DNA of 64,000 bases. Origin: DAOQTX01 sp035340715 (GTDB taxonomy: Bacteria; Bacteroidota; Bacteroidia; AKYH767-A; OLB10). The stretch covers positions 17,684-81,683 of the forward strand of contig DAOQTX010000003.1 in the NCBI GenBank assembly GCA_035340715.1. Direction: 5' to 3'. The position numbers were made by a program, and so were the translations under genes. Shown piece by piece: positions 23,876-32,893 of this stretch. The notes under the pieces were generated by a model that worked only from the letters and a program-made list of their open reading frames with translations, was not told where the DNA came from and made no database searches. The number at the start of each line of letters is the position of its first letter. Position 1 is the stretch's first letter.

Positions 23876-26371
23876 TTAGAATTGCTGTCCAATACTGAAA
23901 TGGAATTGAGGTCCGCTTGCTCCCGGGTTTGAAGGCACATTGTCCAATCCGTAACCCCAATCGAGTCCGAGAAGACCAAACATTGGTAGAAATATTCTAA
24001 ATCCAAGTCCGGTTGATCGATATACATTGTAGGGTTGAAATTTATCGATACTGGTCCAATTGTTCCCTGCTTCCAAAAATCCATATACATATATGGTGGC
24101 AGAAGGGTTAAGTGAAACGGGGTATCTAAGTTCCATTGTAAATTTGTCATATACTGTTCCTCCACCTCGTGGTGTGATTGATAAGTTGCTGTAACCTCGT
24201 AATGCAATAATTTCTCTTCCATCTAATGAAAATCCTGATAATCCATCACCGCCTAAATAATATCGTTCGAAAGGAGAATAACCAAGTGATTGATCATAAA
24301 ATCCTAAAACGCTAAATGCGGCTTTGGTATGAAGAACGAACTTGCCCATCAAGTTGTTATACCAAGCGTATTTGAACGACCACTTATGGTACTCAATAAA
24401 CTTATATTTCTCTTGTGCAGCTAGTGTTGAATAGTCCTTGTTTGAAAACAGTGAATAGGGCGGAGTAGCTTGAATACCAAGGGATACCTCCGATCCTCTC
24501 CTTGGATAAATCGGTGCATCAATCGAGTTTCTTGATAAGGTGAAGGCGAGATGAATGTTGTTTGCAAATCCATCACTAAAGATAAATGTAGAAGCAAAAT
24601 TACGCATCACATAATACTGATACGATGCTTGATAATACAAACTGAAGAAGTCATCGGGCCAACGAACTCTTTTTCCCAATCCTACTGAAACACCTGTAAT
24701 ATTAATAGACTCTCTTAATGGATTGTCTTTCTTAAGTCCATTGGATTGCGTTGAAGAGTAAACAGAAAAACTAAATGAATTCGGTTTTTTACCTCCCAAC
24801 CATGGTTCGGTAAAAGAAGCATTAATGGAAGAAAATGTTGGTCCGCTTGAGGTAGCACGTAAACTCAAACGCTGTCCATCACCCGAAGGTAGTGGATCCC
24901 AATATTTGGTGTTAAATATATTCTTCGCACTGAAGTTATTAAACGAAACACCTACACTTCCGACCAATCTTCCGGCACCCCATCCACCGGATAATTCAAA
25001 CTGATCGCTAGGTCTTTCTTCAACAGTATATTCTAGATCTACTGTTCCGTCTGCCGGATTTGGTTTGGGATTGACTCCTAATTTTTCTTGATCAAAGAAT
25101 CCTAATTGCGCCAATTCTCTTTGCGTACGAATTACATCCGTACGACTAAACAATTCTCCGGGCATAGTTTTCACTTCACGCATGATCACATGATCATTGG
25201 TTTTAGTATTACCATTTACAATAACTTTATTAATACGTGCCTGACGACCCTCGTAAATTCTAATTTCAAGATCAACACTGTCTTGATCTATTTTTACTTC
25301 AACAGGGTCAATTTGAAAAAATAAATAACCATCATCCATATACAGTGATGAAATATCTCTTCCGCTGGCGCTCATAAAAAGAGCTTCATCCAACTGCTTC
25401 TGATTGTAAATGTCTCCTGAATTAATACCCAATATAGCGTTCAGTTGCTTGCTACTAAATTTTGTATTTCCAACCCATGAAATATTTCTAAAGTAAAAAG
25501 TGTTCCCTTCTTTTACTCGCATTTCTATATTGGCTCTCTTTTGACTCACTTGGTAGATAGTGTCCCAAACAATGGCCGCGTCTCTATTCCCTTCTTGTAA
25601 ATAGCGAGCTAAGACTTTCTCTTTATCTTCTTCAAAATTGGAAGCTAAATATTTAGAGGTAGAAAATATTCTGTACCATCTTGCCTCTTTGGTTTCTTTC
25701 AGCTTACGCTTTATTTGTTTATCGCTCAAAACTTCATTGTTATGAATGATAATGTTGGCAATCTTTACTCGACTACCTTTTTTAATATTAAACACTAAGC
25801 TATTTCCATTCGGTGTAATGGTATCTTCTTTTTGATCTATACTAACCGAAGCATTTAAGAGTCCTTTGTCTGTGAAATAGGCTAATATTCTATTTTCTGA
25901 AGTTTGAATTACGTCTTGTGTTATAACTCTTCCGGCAACTAAGTTTAGTTTCTCTCTTAACTTATCCGCTTCGCCTTTAGTAATTCCATTGAATGAGAAT
26001 CGGGTTAATCTCGGCATTTCTTTTAGCTGATATTCTAAGAAAACTAAATTGCCTTGAACTTTACTTACATAAATTTTGATATCAGATAAGAGGCCTTGTT
26101 TCCAGAGGGATTTGATTGCATCAGAAATTTCATCGCTGGGGATTTTAATTTTATCACCAACCCTCAATCCACCTACAGCGATTAAAACATTTTTATCCAA
26201 ATGGTCAATTCCTTCAACAGATATGCCTCCAATTTCATATTCTTTTGGTGAAGCATAATCAATAGTCAAACTATCCTCGTTGATGCCAATCACTTGAGCA
26301 TAAGAAGAAATATGTGTTAATAGGATGATACCTACCGACAATAATAATTTTAAGATGAAATTAAGATTCAT
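23876..26371 (-). CDS. bamA: Outer-membrane protein assembly factor BamA
   Basis: Inserts beta-barrel proteins into the outer membrane. The 831-residue protein has a signal peptide (about 1-25), five POTRA-like domains (about 45-430, e.g. GISVEGIDHLDKNVLIAVGG and INKVIVNGNTKTNDHVIMRE) and a C-terminal Omp85 barrel with LRGYSNLSITPRGG and a final strand ending in QFHFSIGQQF. It overlaps uppS by 11 nt and is followed by two ompH genes, the usual Bacteroidota order uppS-bamA-ompH-ompH. Confidence 0.95.
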   Translation of the reverse strand: MNLNFILKLLLSVGIILLTHISSYAQVIGINEDSLTIDYASPKEYEIGGISVEGIDHLDKNVLIAVGGLRVGDKIKIPSDEISDAIKSLWKQGLLSDIKIYVSKVQGNLVFLEYQLKEMPRLTRFSFNGITKGEADKLREKLNLVAGRVITQDVIQTSENRILAYFTDKGLLNASVSIDQKEDTITPNGNSLVFNIKKGSRVKIANIIIHNNEVLSDKQIKRKLKETKEARWYRIFSTSKYLASNFEEDKEKVLARYLQEGNRDAAIVWDTIYQVSQKRANIEMRVKEGNTFYFRNISWVGNTKFSSKQLNAILGINSGDIYNQKQLDEALFMSASGRDISSLYMDDGYLFFQIDPVEVKIDQDSVDLEIRIYEGRQARINKVIVNGNTKTNDHVIMREVKTMPGELFSRTDVIRTQRELAQLGFFDQEKLGVNPKPNPADGTVDLEYTVEERPSDQFELSGGWGAGRLVGSVGVSFNNFSAKNIFNTKYWDPLPSGDGQRLSLRATSSGPTFSSINASFTEPWLGGKKPNSFSFSVYSSTQSNGLKKDNPLRESINITGVSVGLGKRVRWPDDFFSLYYQASYQYYVMRNFASTFIFSDGFANNIHLAFTLSRNSIDAPIYPRRGSEVSLGIQATPPYSLFSNKDYSTLAAQEKYKFIEYHKWSFKYAWYNNLMGKFVLHTKAAFSVLGFYDQSLGYSPFERYYLGGDGLSGFSLDGREIIALRGYSNLSITPRGGGTVYDKFTMELRYPVSLNPSATIYVYGFLEAGNNWTSIDKFQPYNVYRSTGLGFRIFLPMFGLLGLDWGYGLDNVPSNPGASGPQFHFSIGQQF

Positions 26372-27101
26372 GTGAGATTACTTTTCCGAACCTGCGTTCT
26401 CGTTTTTGGAATTCAACAATAGCTTCATATAAGTGATCGCGTCTGAAATCCGGCCATAATGTTTCTGTAAAATACAGTTCACTATATGCAATTTGCCAAA
26501 GCAAGAAGTTACTAACTCTAAGTTCATTGCTGGTACGGATAAGCAGTTCCGGGTCTGGAATTTCTTTGGTGGTTAAGTAGTTGGATATAAGTTCTTGATT
26601 AATTTGATCAATATTTAATTGACCATTTTTAACCTCTGTTGCAATTAATTTCGTCATACGGGTAAGTTCCCATCTGGAACTATAACTGAGTGACAAAATC
26701 AAAGTCATTCGGTCATTATTTTTGGTCTTATCAATGGTTTCTTGCAATTCGTTATAACATTTCTTGGGTAAATTCTCCAAATCACCTATTGCCAATAAAC
26801 GAATCTTATTCTTGGTTAGTGTCTTTAATTCTTTACCCAGCGTGCTAACGAGCAAATTCATTAAGGCATCTACTTCTAGCTTTGGACGATTCCAATTTTC
26901 GGTACTAAAAGCATAAAGCGTTAAATATTTAATTCCCAATTCAGCACTTGCAGTTACCGTATCTCTAACGGCTTCCACTCCATGTTTATGACCAAAGGTT
27001 CTTAACCTTCCCTGTTTTCTAGCCCATCTCCCATTGCCATCCATAATTACTGCAACATGTTGGGGAAGTTTTTTCGTGTCTATTTTGTCCTTAAAACTCA
27101 T
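26361..27101 (-). CDS. uppS: Isoprenyl (undecaprenyl) diphosphate synthase
   Basis: A cis-prenyltransferase that makes the C55 lipid carrier for cell-wall glycans. The 246-residue protein opens with HVAVIMDGNGRWARKQGRLR (catalytic Asp in MDGNGRW) and has TLYAFSTENWNRP, ILSLSYSSRWELTRM and the C-terminal DPELLIRTSNELRVSNFLLWQ with YSELYF. The start at 27101 is the only plausible one. It is the first gene of the bamA operon. Confidence 0.95.
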   Translation of the reverse strand: MSFKDKIDTKKLPQHVAVIMDGNGRWARKQGRLRTFGHKHGVEAVRDTVTASAELGIKYLTLYAFSTENWNRPKLEVDALMNLLVSTLGKELKTLTKNKIRLLAIGDLENLPKKCYNELQETIDKTKNNDRMTLILSLSYSSRWELTRMTKLIATEVKNGQLNIDQINQELISNYLTTKEIPDPELLIRTSNELRVSNFLLWQIAYSELYFTETLWPDFRRDHLYEAIVEFQKRERRFGKVISHES

Positions 27102-27193
27102 TGATTTTCGAGAGGCGCAAATTTATACAATTTTACCACAATCAGGCATTTGTCCTCCTGTGAATTTTATTGAAAAACAATTGATTAGCATGG

Positions 27194-28675
27194 TCAGAAG
27201 CTAATACGAGACAAAAACAATTTATTTTTCATTCGGACGGGAATTACCAATTGGTTTAAAGAAACTTGTTTTCCCCATCCTGGAAAGAGTAAAACCCGTT
27301 CACTTGGCTTTACTAAATTAACATTTGTTGAGGTACCATTGGAGTTTATCAGGTAGCCATTTATACTCGTAAATCTGCTTATTTCTTGATTGTAAATGAA
27401 CCCGATTTCACCTGAAGTAAGCATGGGTATAAATGATGAGTAGATGGCATTATCATCCATTGAATATTGATTTTTTCGGATGGATTTACTCCATTCTATT
27501 TTGTTGTCATTGCTAATAGACAACAATAATATATTGTCTAAGTAAAATTCATTGCGAATGATGAATGTTTGACTAAAATAGTCATAGCTTGAATATTGAT
27601 ACACATACTCGCTTTCTGTGACCAATAATAATCCTCCATCGTTTCTTGGAATTAACATGCGCACAGGATAATTCGATATATCGCTACCAGACTTAAAACT
27701 TCTTTCGCCTACCAATTCTTTTTGTGCTTCGTCTGAAACCTGAACTTGCTTTACTCGAAGTTGTTCTCCATTATTCAATTTGAGTTTGGCTGTGAATATT
27801 CCACTGGCATGAAAATTCTGATTACTGGCATATAGTCCAGCAACCACAACTTGTTGATTAAACTCATCTATGCTTAAACCTGCTTCTGCAGCATAGACAT
27901 TTTCATCGTGAATGTTCTGTTCTACAAAAGTTGTTTCATCTTGTAAGCAAGTAAAAAGATGATATTTATAGATCCTTTGTTTTTTTGATTCCTTTGAACG
28001 AATGCCAATATATCCCAATACGACTAAATCAGCGTTGTTAGATATTTTAAAGTCCTTAATACTAAAATCTTTCCATTTATATGGAAATATCAAAGTAAGT
28101 TGACGCACCAGGTTTAATGAACTATCGCAAATACTGATGTGTGCATTTATTTCATCTCCTTTTTCTTCTTGCAACATTATTGCAATGAAATTTTTATTCA
28201 AACTACTTGCAACCAGTGCTTTGTCAACCGCATTTACATTTTCTACTTTGAATTTTCCTACCGATTTTATCCCTGCTTCGCTATTCGATTTATCATTGAT
28301 ATATTGAGCAAAGAGAGCATAGCTATTGTCGCTTTTATCTGAAATAGAATGGGTAAGTAAAATATTACTGTTAAAGAAATCAATCGACTCTAAATCCATA
28401 TCAATCGACTTCTCTTCCGGATTTAAATCCCATAATTTGTTTAACTGTAAATCAAAATAATTGACTCTATATTTCCGATTTCTAAGACCTATTCTGTCTT
28501 TATTCAATTCAAACGGAAGGTTGCTTTGCAAAGTGAAAATTCCTTTTTCGTTCTGACCTATCACTTTAATGTTTTCAAACTGATCATACGAAACATGTTT
28601 TGGAGAATAATAAACTTTTTGTCCAAATCCATGTGAAGAGATTAAGAGGAATAGAAGAAGAAGTATTTGTTTCAT
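27194..28675 (-). CDS. Secreted protein of unknown function
   Basis: About 493 residues from the ATG at 28675 (a further ATG 21 nt upstream would only add seven residues before the signal peptide). The signal peptide is MKQILLLLFLLISSHGFGQ. The rest has many short beta-strand segments, such as NSNILLTHSISDKS, FKISNNADLVVLGYIGIRS and QQVVVAGLYASNQNF, suggesting a propeller or repeat sheet fold. No sorting domain or lipobox was found, so a periplasmic place is likely. I do not recognise the family by name. Confidence 0.7.
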   Translation of the reverse strand: MKQILLLLFLLISSHGFGQKVYYSPKHVSYDQFENIKVIGQNEKGIFTLQSNLPFELNKDRIGLRNRKYRVNYFDLQLNKLWDLNPEEKSIDMDLESIDFFNSNILLTHSISDKSDNSYALFAQYINDKSNSEAGIKSVGKFKVENVNAVDKALVASSLNKNFIAIMLQEEKGDEINAHISICDSSLNLVRQLTLIFPYKWKDFSIKDFKISNNADLVVLGYIGIRSKESKKQRIYKYHLFTCLQDETTFVEQNIHDENVYAAEAGLSIDEFNQQVVVAGLYASNQNFHASGIFTAKLKLNNGEQLRVKQVQVSDEAQKELVGERSFKSGSDISNYPVRMLIPRNDGGLLLVTESEYVYQYSSYDYFSQTFIIRNEFYLDNILLLSISNDNKIEWSKSIRKNQYSMDDNAIYSSFIPMLTSGEIGFIYNQEISRFTSINGYLINSNGTSTNVNLVKPSERVLLFPGWGKQVSLNQLVIPVRMKNKLFLSRISF

Positions 28676-28740
28676 TTTAGTGGAAACATAGTACATGACT
28701 ACATGTTTTAACTACTGAATAATACGATTATTTTATTCAA

Positions 28741-29223
28741 TTATTGAAAAAACGAATGAAGAACTTCTGCGCAACCGGAATGCAATTCATTCCAATGATC
28801 TATATTCAGTTGAAGCGAGTAAAAAGATCCGGTTGACATCATTCGAGCTTCGCCTGACAAATACGAGAGTAATTCTGAAATGCCATTATTATGCCCAATG
28901 ATTACAATATGGTGAACATCACTTTCAAACTTCATTAAATATTGAAGCATAAAAGAACTTGAAGCCAAGTAGAGGTCTTCTCTATATGTAACGGACGAAA
29001 GAAGTTTCTTATCATCTCCACATATATATTCAGCGGTTTGTCTAGTTCGGGTGCTGTGACTGCAAAGAATGAAAGGATGATTCCAAATATTATCTTTTAA
29101 AATAAAATTTGCTAAAAGCATGGCTTGTAAAATTCCCCGCTTACTCAATTTACGGTCAATATCTTGTCCTGAAATGGATAATTTCTTGGCTTTTGCATGC
29201 CGTATGATATCTAAACGCAGCAT
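28741..29223 (-). CDS. SixA-like histidine phosphatase
   Basis: A 160-residue member of the histidine phosphatase superfamily. The catalytic loop is DIIRHAKAK (RHG motif as RHA, residues 5-11), with ILCSHSTRTRQTAEYI and the second His in HIVIIGHNNGISELLSYL. The small size and RHAK form match SixA, which removes phosphate from phospho-histidine in relay proteins. The real substrate is unknown. The ATG lies just after the terminator of the tRNA array. Confidence 0.87.
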   Translation of the reverse strand: MLRLDIIRHAKAKKLSISGQDIDRKLSKRGILQAMLLANFILKDNIWNHPFILCSHSTRTRQTAEYICGDDKKLLSSVTYREDLYLASSSFMLQYLMKFESDVHHIVIIGHNNGISELLSYLSGEARMMSTGSFYSLQLNIDHWNELHSGCAEVLHSFFQ

Positions 29224-29239
29224 TTTTATTTAAAATAAA

Positions 29240-29262
29240 AAGCCACCTTTTTTGGGTGGCTT
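29240..29262 (-). terminator. Intrinsic terminator after tRNA-Val array
   Basis: On the minus strand AAGCCACC, 7-nt loop, GGTGGCTT followed by TTTATTTT. It lies 4 nt past the 3' end of the tRNA and before the sixA-like gene. Confidence 0.9.
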
Positions 29263-29266
29263 ATCG

Positions 29267-29335
29267 TGGGAGCAACAGGATTCGAACCTGTGACCCCCTG
29301 CTTGTAAGGCAGGTGCTCTGAACCAGCTGAGCTAT
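29267..29335 (-). tRNA. tRNA-Val(UAC), 5' end lost in assembly gap
   Basis: The D arm, the anticodon arm with loop CTTACAA (anticodon TAC), the T arm (GGTTCGAATCC) and the acceptor 3' strand TGCTCCC with discriminator A are present. Only the first six or seven bases of the 5' acceptor strand fall in the N run. Confidence 0.9.
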
Positions 29336-29435
29336 NNNNNNNNNNNNNNNNNNNNNNNNNNNNNNNNNNNNNNNNNNNNNNNNNNNNNNNNNNNNNNNNN
29401 NNNNNNNNNNNNNNNNNNNNNNNNNNNNNNNNNNN
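29336..29435. other. Assembly gap (100 N) inside tRNA array
   Basis: Exactly 100 N between two partial copies of the same tRNA-Val. It must hold the 5' end of one, the 3' end of the other and the spacer. More copies could be hidden. Confidence 0.9.
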
Positions 29436-29496
29436 TTCGAACCTGTGACCCCCTGCTTGTAAGGCAGGTGCTCTGAACCAGCTGAGCTATGCTCCC
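29436..29496 (-). tRNA. tRNA-Val(UAC), 3' end lost in assembly gap
   Basis: The 5' acceptor strand GGGAGCA (29496 downward), D arm and anticodon arm with the TAC anticodon are identical to the other copy. About 15 nt at the 3' end are in the N run. Confidence 0.9.
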
Positions 29497-29564
29497 AAAT
29501 TTAATTTTGGGAGTGCAAATATAGTTCCTTTAAGCAGATTTGCAAAGACTTAATCAAGATTTGA

Positions 29565-30842
29565 TTAAATCGCTTCTGCAACCACAAAAATACTTCCGCT
29601 TATAATTATCAAATCATCTTTTTTTGCATGCTTTAACGCAGCATTTTTTGCTTTCAATACAGAATCATATGCCAAGCCCGAAAGTCCGAAAGGTTTGGCT
29701 TTATTTTTTAACTCTTCTGAATTAAGGGCTCTGGGAATTTTTGCTGCACAATAGTAGTATGAAGCTTTTTTTGGTAGCAATGATAATATTTCGTTAATGT
29801 TTTTATCGTTCACGAAACCGATGACAAAGTGAAGTTTGTTTTTTGGTATTTCTTTAATAGTCTTTTGCAATTCGATCATACCGTTTTTATTATGAGCCGA
29901 TTCAGCAATACAAAGAGGCTTTTTGTTCAACACTTGCCATCGTCCCAATAAAGAATTATTCTTTACAACATTCTTGAATCCATTAATAACAGCCGATTTA
30001 CTGATTCTGAATTCTTTATTGTTCAACTGATCAATTGCACACAATACCGCTTTTACATTTTTAATCTGATAAGATCCTACTAATCCGGATTTAATTTTCT
30101 GTCCTTTGAATGTGAATGTTGCGAAAGGATTCGAAACATTAAATGATGGATCAGTTTTTATGGAAATGCTTTTATCGGCAAAAAATATTCGGCAATTATT
30201 TTTTCGAGCAGATAGTTTAAAAACATCCGCAATTTCTTTTTGATACTCACTGATGATAACCGGAACCTGTGATTTGATAATTCCCGACTTTTCTTGAGCA
30301 ATCTTCGCAAGGGTATTGCCTAAAAACTGTTGATGATCGTAACCTATATTGGTAATGATGCTGAGCAAGGGTTGAATTACATTGGTGGAATCTAATCGTC
30401 CACCCATACCTGTTTCAATAATGGCGATATCAACTTTTTTATCCTTGAAGTATTTCATGCCCAATGCAAAACTCAATTCAAAAAAGGATGGCCTTAGTTT
30501 TTTAAAATATGTTTTATGCTGCGTTACAAAATCACGAACATAGTTTCTTGAAATTTTTTTGCCATTGATTTTTATTCGCTCTCTGTAATCTTTCAGGTGC
30601 GGAGAAGTAAATAGGCCTGTTTTATATCCTGCCTCTTGAAATATGCTGGCAAGAAAATGCGATACGGATCCTTTTCCATTAGTACCCGCAACATGAATTG
30701 TTCTAAAACTTAAATGAGGGTTTTTAAAATAGTTGTCCAGTTGTATGGTAGTATCCAAAGAAGCTTTGTACGCAGCCGATCCTATGCGTTGAAACATAGG
30801 AAGTTGATTCATAATATACTCCTTTGCTGCTCTATAGGTCAT
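29565..30842 (-). CDS. folC: Folylpolyglutamate/dihydrofolate synthase
   Basis: Adds glutamate to dihydropteroate or folates. The 425-residue Mur-ligase family protein has the P-loop VAGTNGKGSVSHFLASIF, the folate loop TSPHLKDYRERI, the IIETGMGGRLDSTNV block and the C-terminal domain with IAESAHNKNGM. It overlaps tonB by 4 nt (ATGA), so it is the last gene of the exbB-exbD-tonB-folC operon. Confidence 0.94.
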   Translation of the reverse strand: MTYRAAKEYIMNQLPMFQRIGSAAYKASLDTTIQLDNYFKNPHLSFRTIHVAGTNGKGSVSHFLASIFQEAGYKTGLFTSPHLKDYRERIKINGKKISRNYVRDFVTQHKTYFKKLRPSFFELSFALGMKYFKDKKVDIAIIETGMGGRLDSTNVIQPLLSIITNIGYDHQQFLGNTLAKIAQEKSGIIKSQVPVIISEYQKEIADVFKLSARKNNCRIFFADKSISIKTDPSFNVSNPFATFTFKGQKIKSGLVGSYQIKNVKAVLCAIDQLNNKEFRISKSAVINGFKNVVKNNSLLGRWQVLNKKPLCIAESAHNKNGMIELQKTIKEIPKNKLHFVIGFVNDKNINEILSLLPKKASYYYCAAKIPRALNSEELKNKAKPFGLSGLAYDSVLKAKNAALKHAKKDDLIIISGSIFVVAEAI

Positions 30843-31633
30843 TGAACAGAAAATACAACCGTAATAGTGCCCTTTTGTTGCTCAACACCATCTGGGCTTG
30901 GAGAAAATTTAGCAGCCATTGCCGCCTCTTTCGCTTTTTTAACAAGCAAAGTGCTGGTAGTTGTGCTGCCTTTTGCAGGACCATTTGCGCTGGTTACATT
31001 CCCATATTTATCTACAATGATATCAATGACCACCTTGCCCGTTTCTTGACTGTTATCTTCAATCTTAGGAATACTTTTAACACTTCGACCCGATAAATTG
31101 AAGGAGAATCCACTACTACCTAAACCGGTACCTCCAGAATTAGGCACGCCACTAGGGTTCCCTTGATTTCCATTACCTCCTGTATTGCCTTGACTACCCG
31201 ATGAGCCTGTGCCGCTGTTGTTGTTTCCAGGGTAGAGTGCTTTAGGATCAACTTTAGGCTTTTCTGGTTCCTTTGGTTGTTCTTTGGGAGTGGGATTGTT
31301 CTTTGGGGTTGTATTGTTTTTGTTTTCCTTAATTTTTGGAGCTTCTTCAGTATTCTGGGTTAATGTTGGCTCAGTAGTTGAAGGATTGTTTTGGGCGCTG
31401 GTCTCCTGCAATTCGCTGGCAGATCCTTCAGTATTATTATTTTCACTACTGTTTGATTCAACATTACCCATTCCTGTATCAGTGTTACCAAAATCAATCA
31501 TGATGCCTTCATCTTCTTGTGGGGTTACCGGAGCATAGAAGCGGAGCCACAACAGAATAAGAATAAGTAACCCGTGCGCTGCAAAGGTTCCTATCCATCC
31601 TTTTACCTCATTTTTCTTAGTTTCTTTACTCAT
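30839..31633 (-). CDS. tonB: Energy transducer TonB-like protein
   Basis: A 264-residue protein with a short cytosolic N-terminus, one membrane helix (about residues 13-30, TFAAHGLLILILLWLRFY), a long Pro/Asn/Thr/Gly-rich periplasmic linker (about 40-185) and a C-terminal TonB-like domain (KVVIDIIVDKYGNV to GTITVVFSVQ). It transmits proton-motive force from ExbB/ExbD to outer-membrane receptors. It overlaps exbD and folC by 4 nt each. Confidence 0.88.
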   Translation of the reverse strand: MSKETKKNEVKGWIGTFAAHGLLILILLWLRFYAPVTPQEDEGIMIDFGNTDTGMGNVESNSSENNNTEGSASELQETSAQNNPSTTEPTLTQNTEEAPKIKENKNNTTPKNNPTPKEQPKEPEKPKVDPKALYPGNNNSGTGSSGSQGNTGGNGNQGNPSGVPNSGGTGLGSSGFSFNLSGRSVKSIPKIEDNSQETGKVVIDIIVDKYGNVTSANGPAKGSTTTSTLLVKKAKEAAMAAKFSPSPDGVEQQKGTITVVFSVQ

Positions 31634-32034
31634 TTTTCAGGTGATGTTGCCAATACCATTTTTATACGCAAATGGTTTGCCACATCCATAACTTTAACTA
31701 CATTTTCTATTGGTACCGACTTAGCTGTATGTAAAACGATAACAGGATTGAGTTTATTGGCTACCATAGCATTCAAATTGCTTTCAAGCTGCTCAGGGGC
31801 AATTGGCTGAGCGTCTAAAAAATATTGCAGGTTTTCATTTATGGAAACGGAAATGGTTAAGTTTTCTGTTGGCTTAGCAGAGTCGCTGTTGGGCAATGTT
31901 AGTTTTAGTGCGTTTATACTAGGAACCATTAAGGTGGTAATCAGCATGAAAAAAATAAGCAATAAGAAAACCAAGTCTGTCATTGATGACATTTCAAAGT
32001 TGGCTTTTATCGTATTTCTTGATCTAAGTTTCAT
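31630..32034 (-). CDS. exbD: ExbD/TolR-family biopolymer transport protein
   Basis: A 134-residue inner-membrane protein with one N-terminal helix (about residues 19-38, MTDLVFLLLIFFMLITTL). The Asp in MSSMTDLVFLL is the proton-carrying residue of the family. The periplasmic domain follows (LKLTLPNSDSA, VIVLHTAKSVPIENVVKVMD). It sits between exbB (7 nt gap) and tonB (4 nt overlap). Confidence 0.93.
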   Translation of the reverse strand: MKLRSRNTIKANFEMSSMTDLVFLLLIFFMLITTLMVPSINALKLTLPNSDSAKPTENLTISVSINENLQYFLDAQPIAPEQLESNLNAMVANKLNPVIVLHTAKSVPIENVVKVMDVANHLRIKMVLATSPEK

Positions 32035-32041
32035 CCGTAAA

Positions 32042-32734
32042 TTATTTTGCAGGTTCTTGTAGAAGATCCAAAAATTCTAGTGATGAAGTTTCCATTTTAA
32101 AAACTACTTTTTGAACCATAGCCGACAATAAATTATAACCTAACAATGCAACTATGCCTACAATTAAACCGGCTACTGTCGTAACCATCGCTTCATACAT
32201 TCCTCCCGATAATACACTCAACTCAATTTTATCTCCGGCCATCGACATATTATAGAAGGCATTGATCATACCGGTAACTGTACCCAAAAAGCCAATCATT
32301 GGAGCCGCTCCGGCCACTGTAGCCAATAAACTCAAACCTTTCTCAAGTTTAACTACTTCGATGTTGCCTATATTTTCTATAGCTTTTTCAATATCTGACA
32401 AAGGTTTGCCTATGCGACTGATTCCCTTTTCAATCATTTTAGCAATTGGATTTTTTGTATTCCTGCAAAGCGCCACAGCTGCATCAATATTTCCGTTTGA
32501 GATATAATCTCTGATACTGTTCATGAAGTTTTCTTCAATTTTTGATCCTTTACGAATAGCTAGATATCGTTCAATTATGATGTACACTCCAATAACCGAT
32601 AGCAAGGCAATAGGTATCATTATAGGTCCACCTTTCAGTGCCAATTCAAAAATGCTAAGTGATTCTTGCGGTGGAGCTTGTAACGAAGTTAAAGTTCGGT
32701 TCGTGTCTGCGATGGTTTGCAATAATATACTCAT
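32042..32734 (-). CDS. exbB: ExbB/TolQ-family proton channel protein
   Basis: A 230-residue inner-membrane protein with three helices: about residues 33-50 (PIMIPIALLSVIGVYIII), 135-155 (LLATVAGAAPMIGFLGTVTG) and 180-205 (AMVTTVAGLIVGIVALLGYN). The last two contain the conserved MotA/TolQ/ExbB pore segments. It is the first gene of the exbB-exbD-tonB-folC operon and would energise receptors such as the BtuB-like one. Confidence 0.93.
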   Translation of the reverse strand: MSILLQTIADTNRTLTSLQAPPQESLSIFELALKGGPIMIPIALLSVIGVYIIIERYLAIRKGSKIEENFMNSIRDYISNGNIDAAVALCRNTKNPIAKMIEKGISRIGKPLSDIEKAIENIGNIEVVKLEKGLSLLATVAGAAPMIGFLGTVTGMINAFYNMSMAGDKIELSVLSGGMYEAMVTTVAGLIVGIVALLGYNLLSAMVQKVVFKMETSSLEFLDLLQEPAK

Positions 32735-32893
32735 TGTGTTTTTATAAAGTGCTTAAAAATACCATATCCCTTGAAGTACCCATGTTTTAAGCCATTACAA
32801 TTGCTAACATAAGGGTGTTAATTCAAGTTAAGCAACACAACGCTTAAATTATGTGTGTTGGTATATCCATAAGGAAGAAGAGAGAAACGGTAT
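32735..32893. other. Intergenic region
   Basis: About 159 nt upstream of exbB and downstream of the MscS gene. No RNA, strong hairpin or small ORF seen. Confidence 0.4.

Noticed and set aside
29267..29496. Direct repeats flanking an inserted mobile element
   Set aside because: The repeats are two tRNA-Val genes in tandem. No transposase or inverted ends are present.
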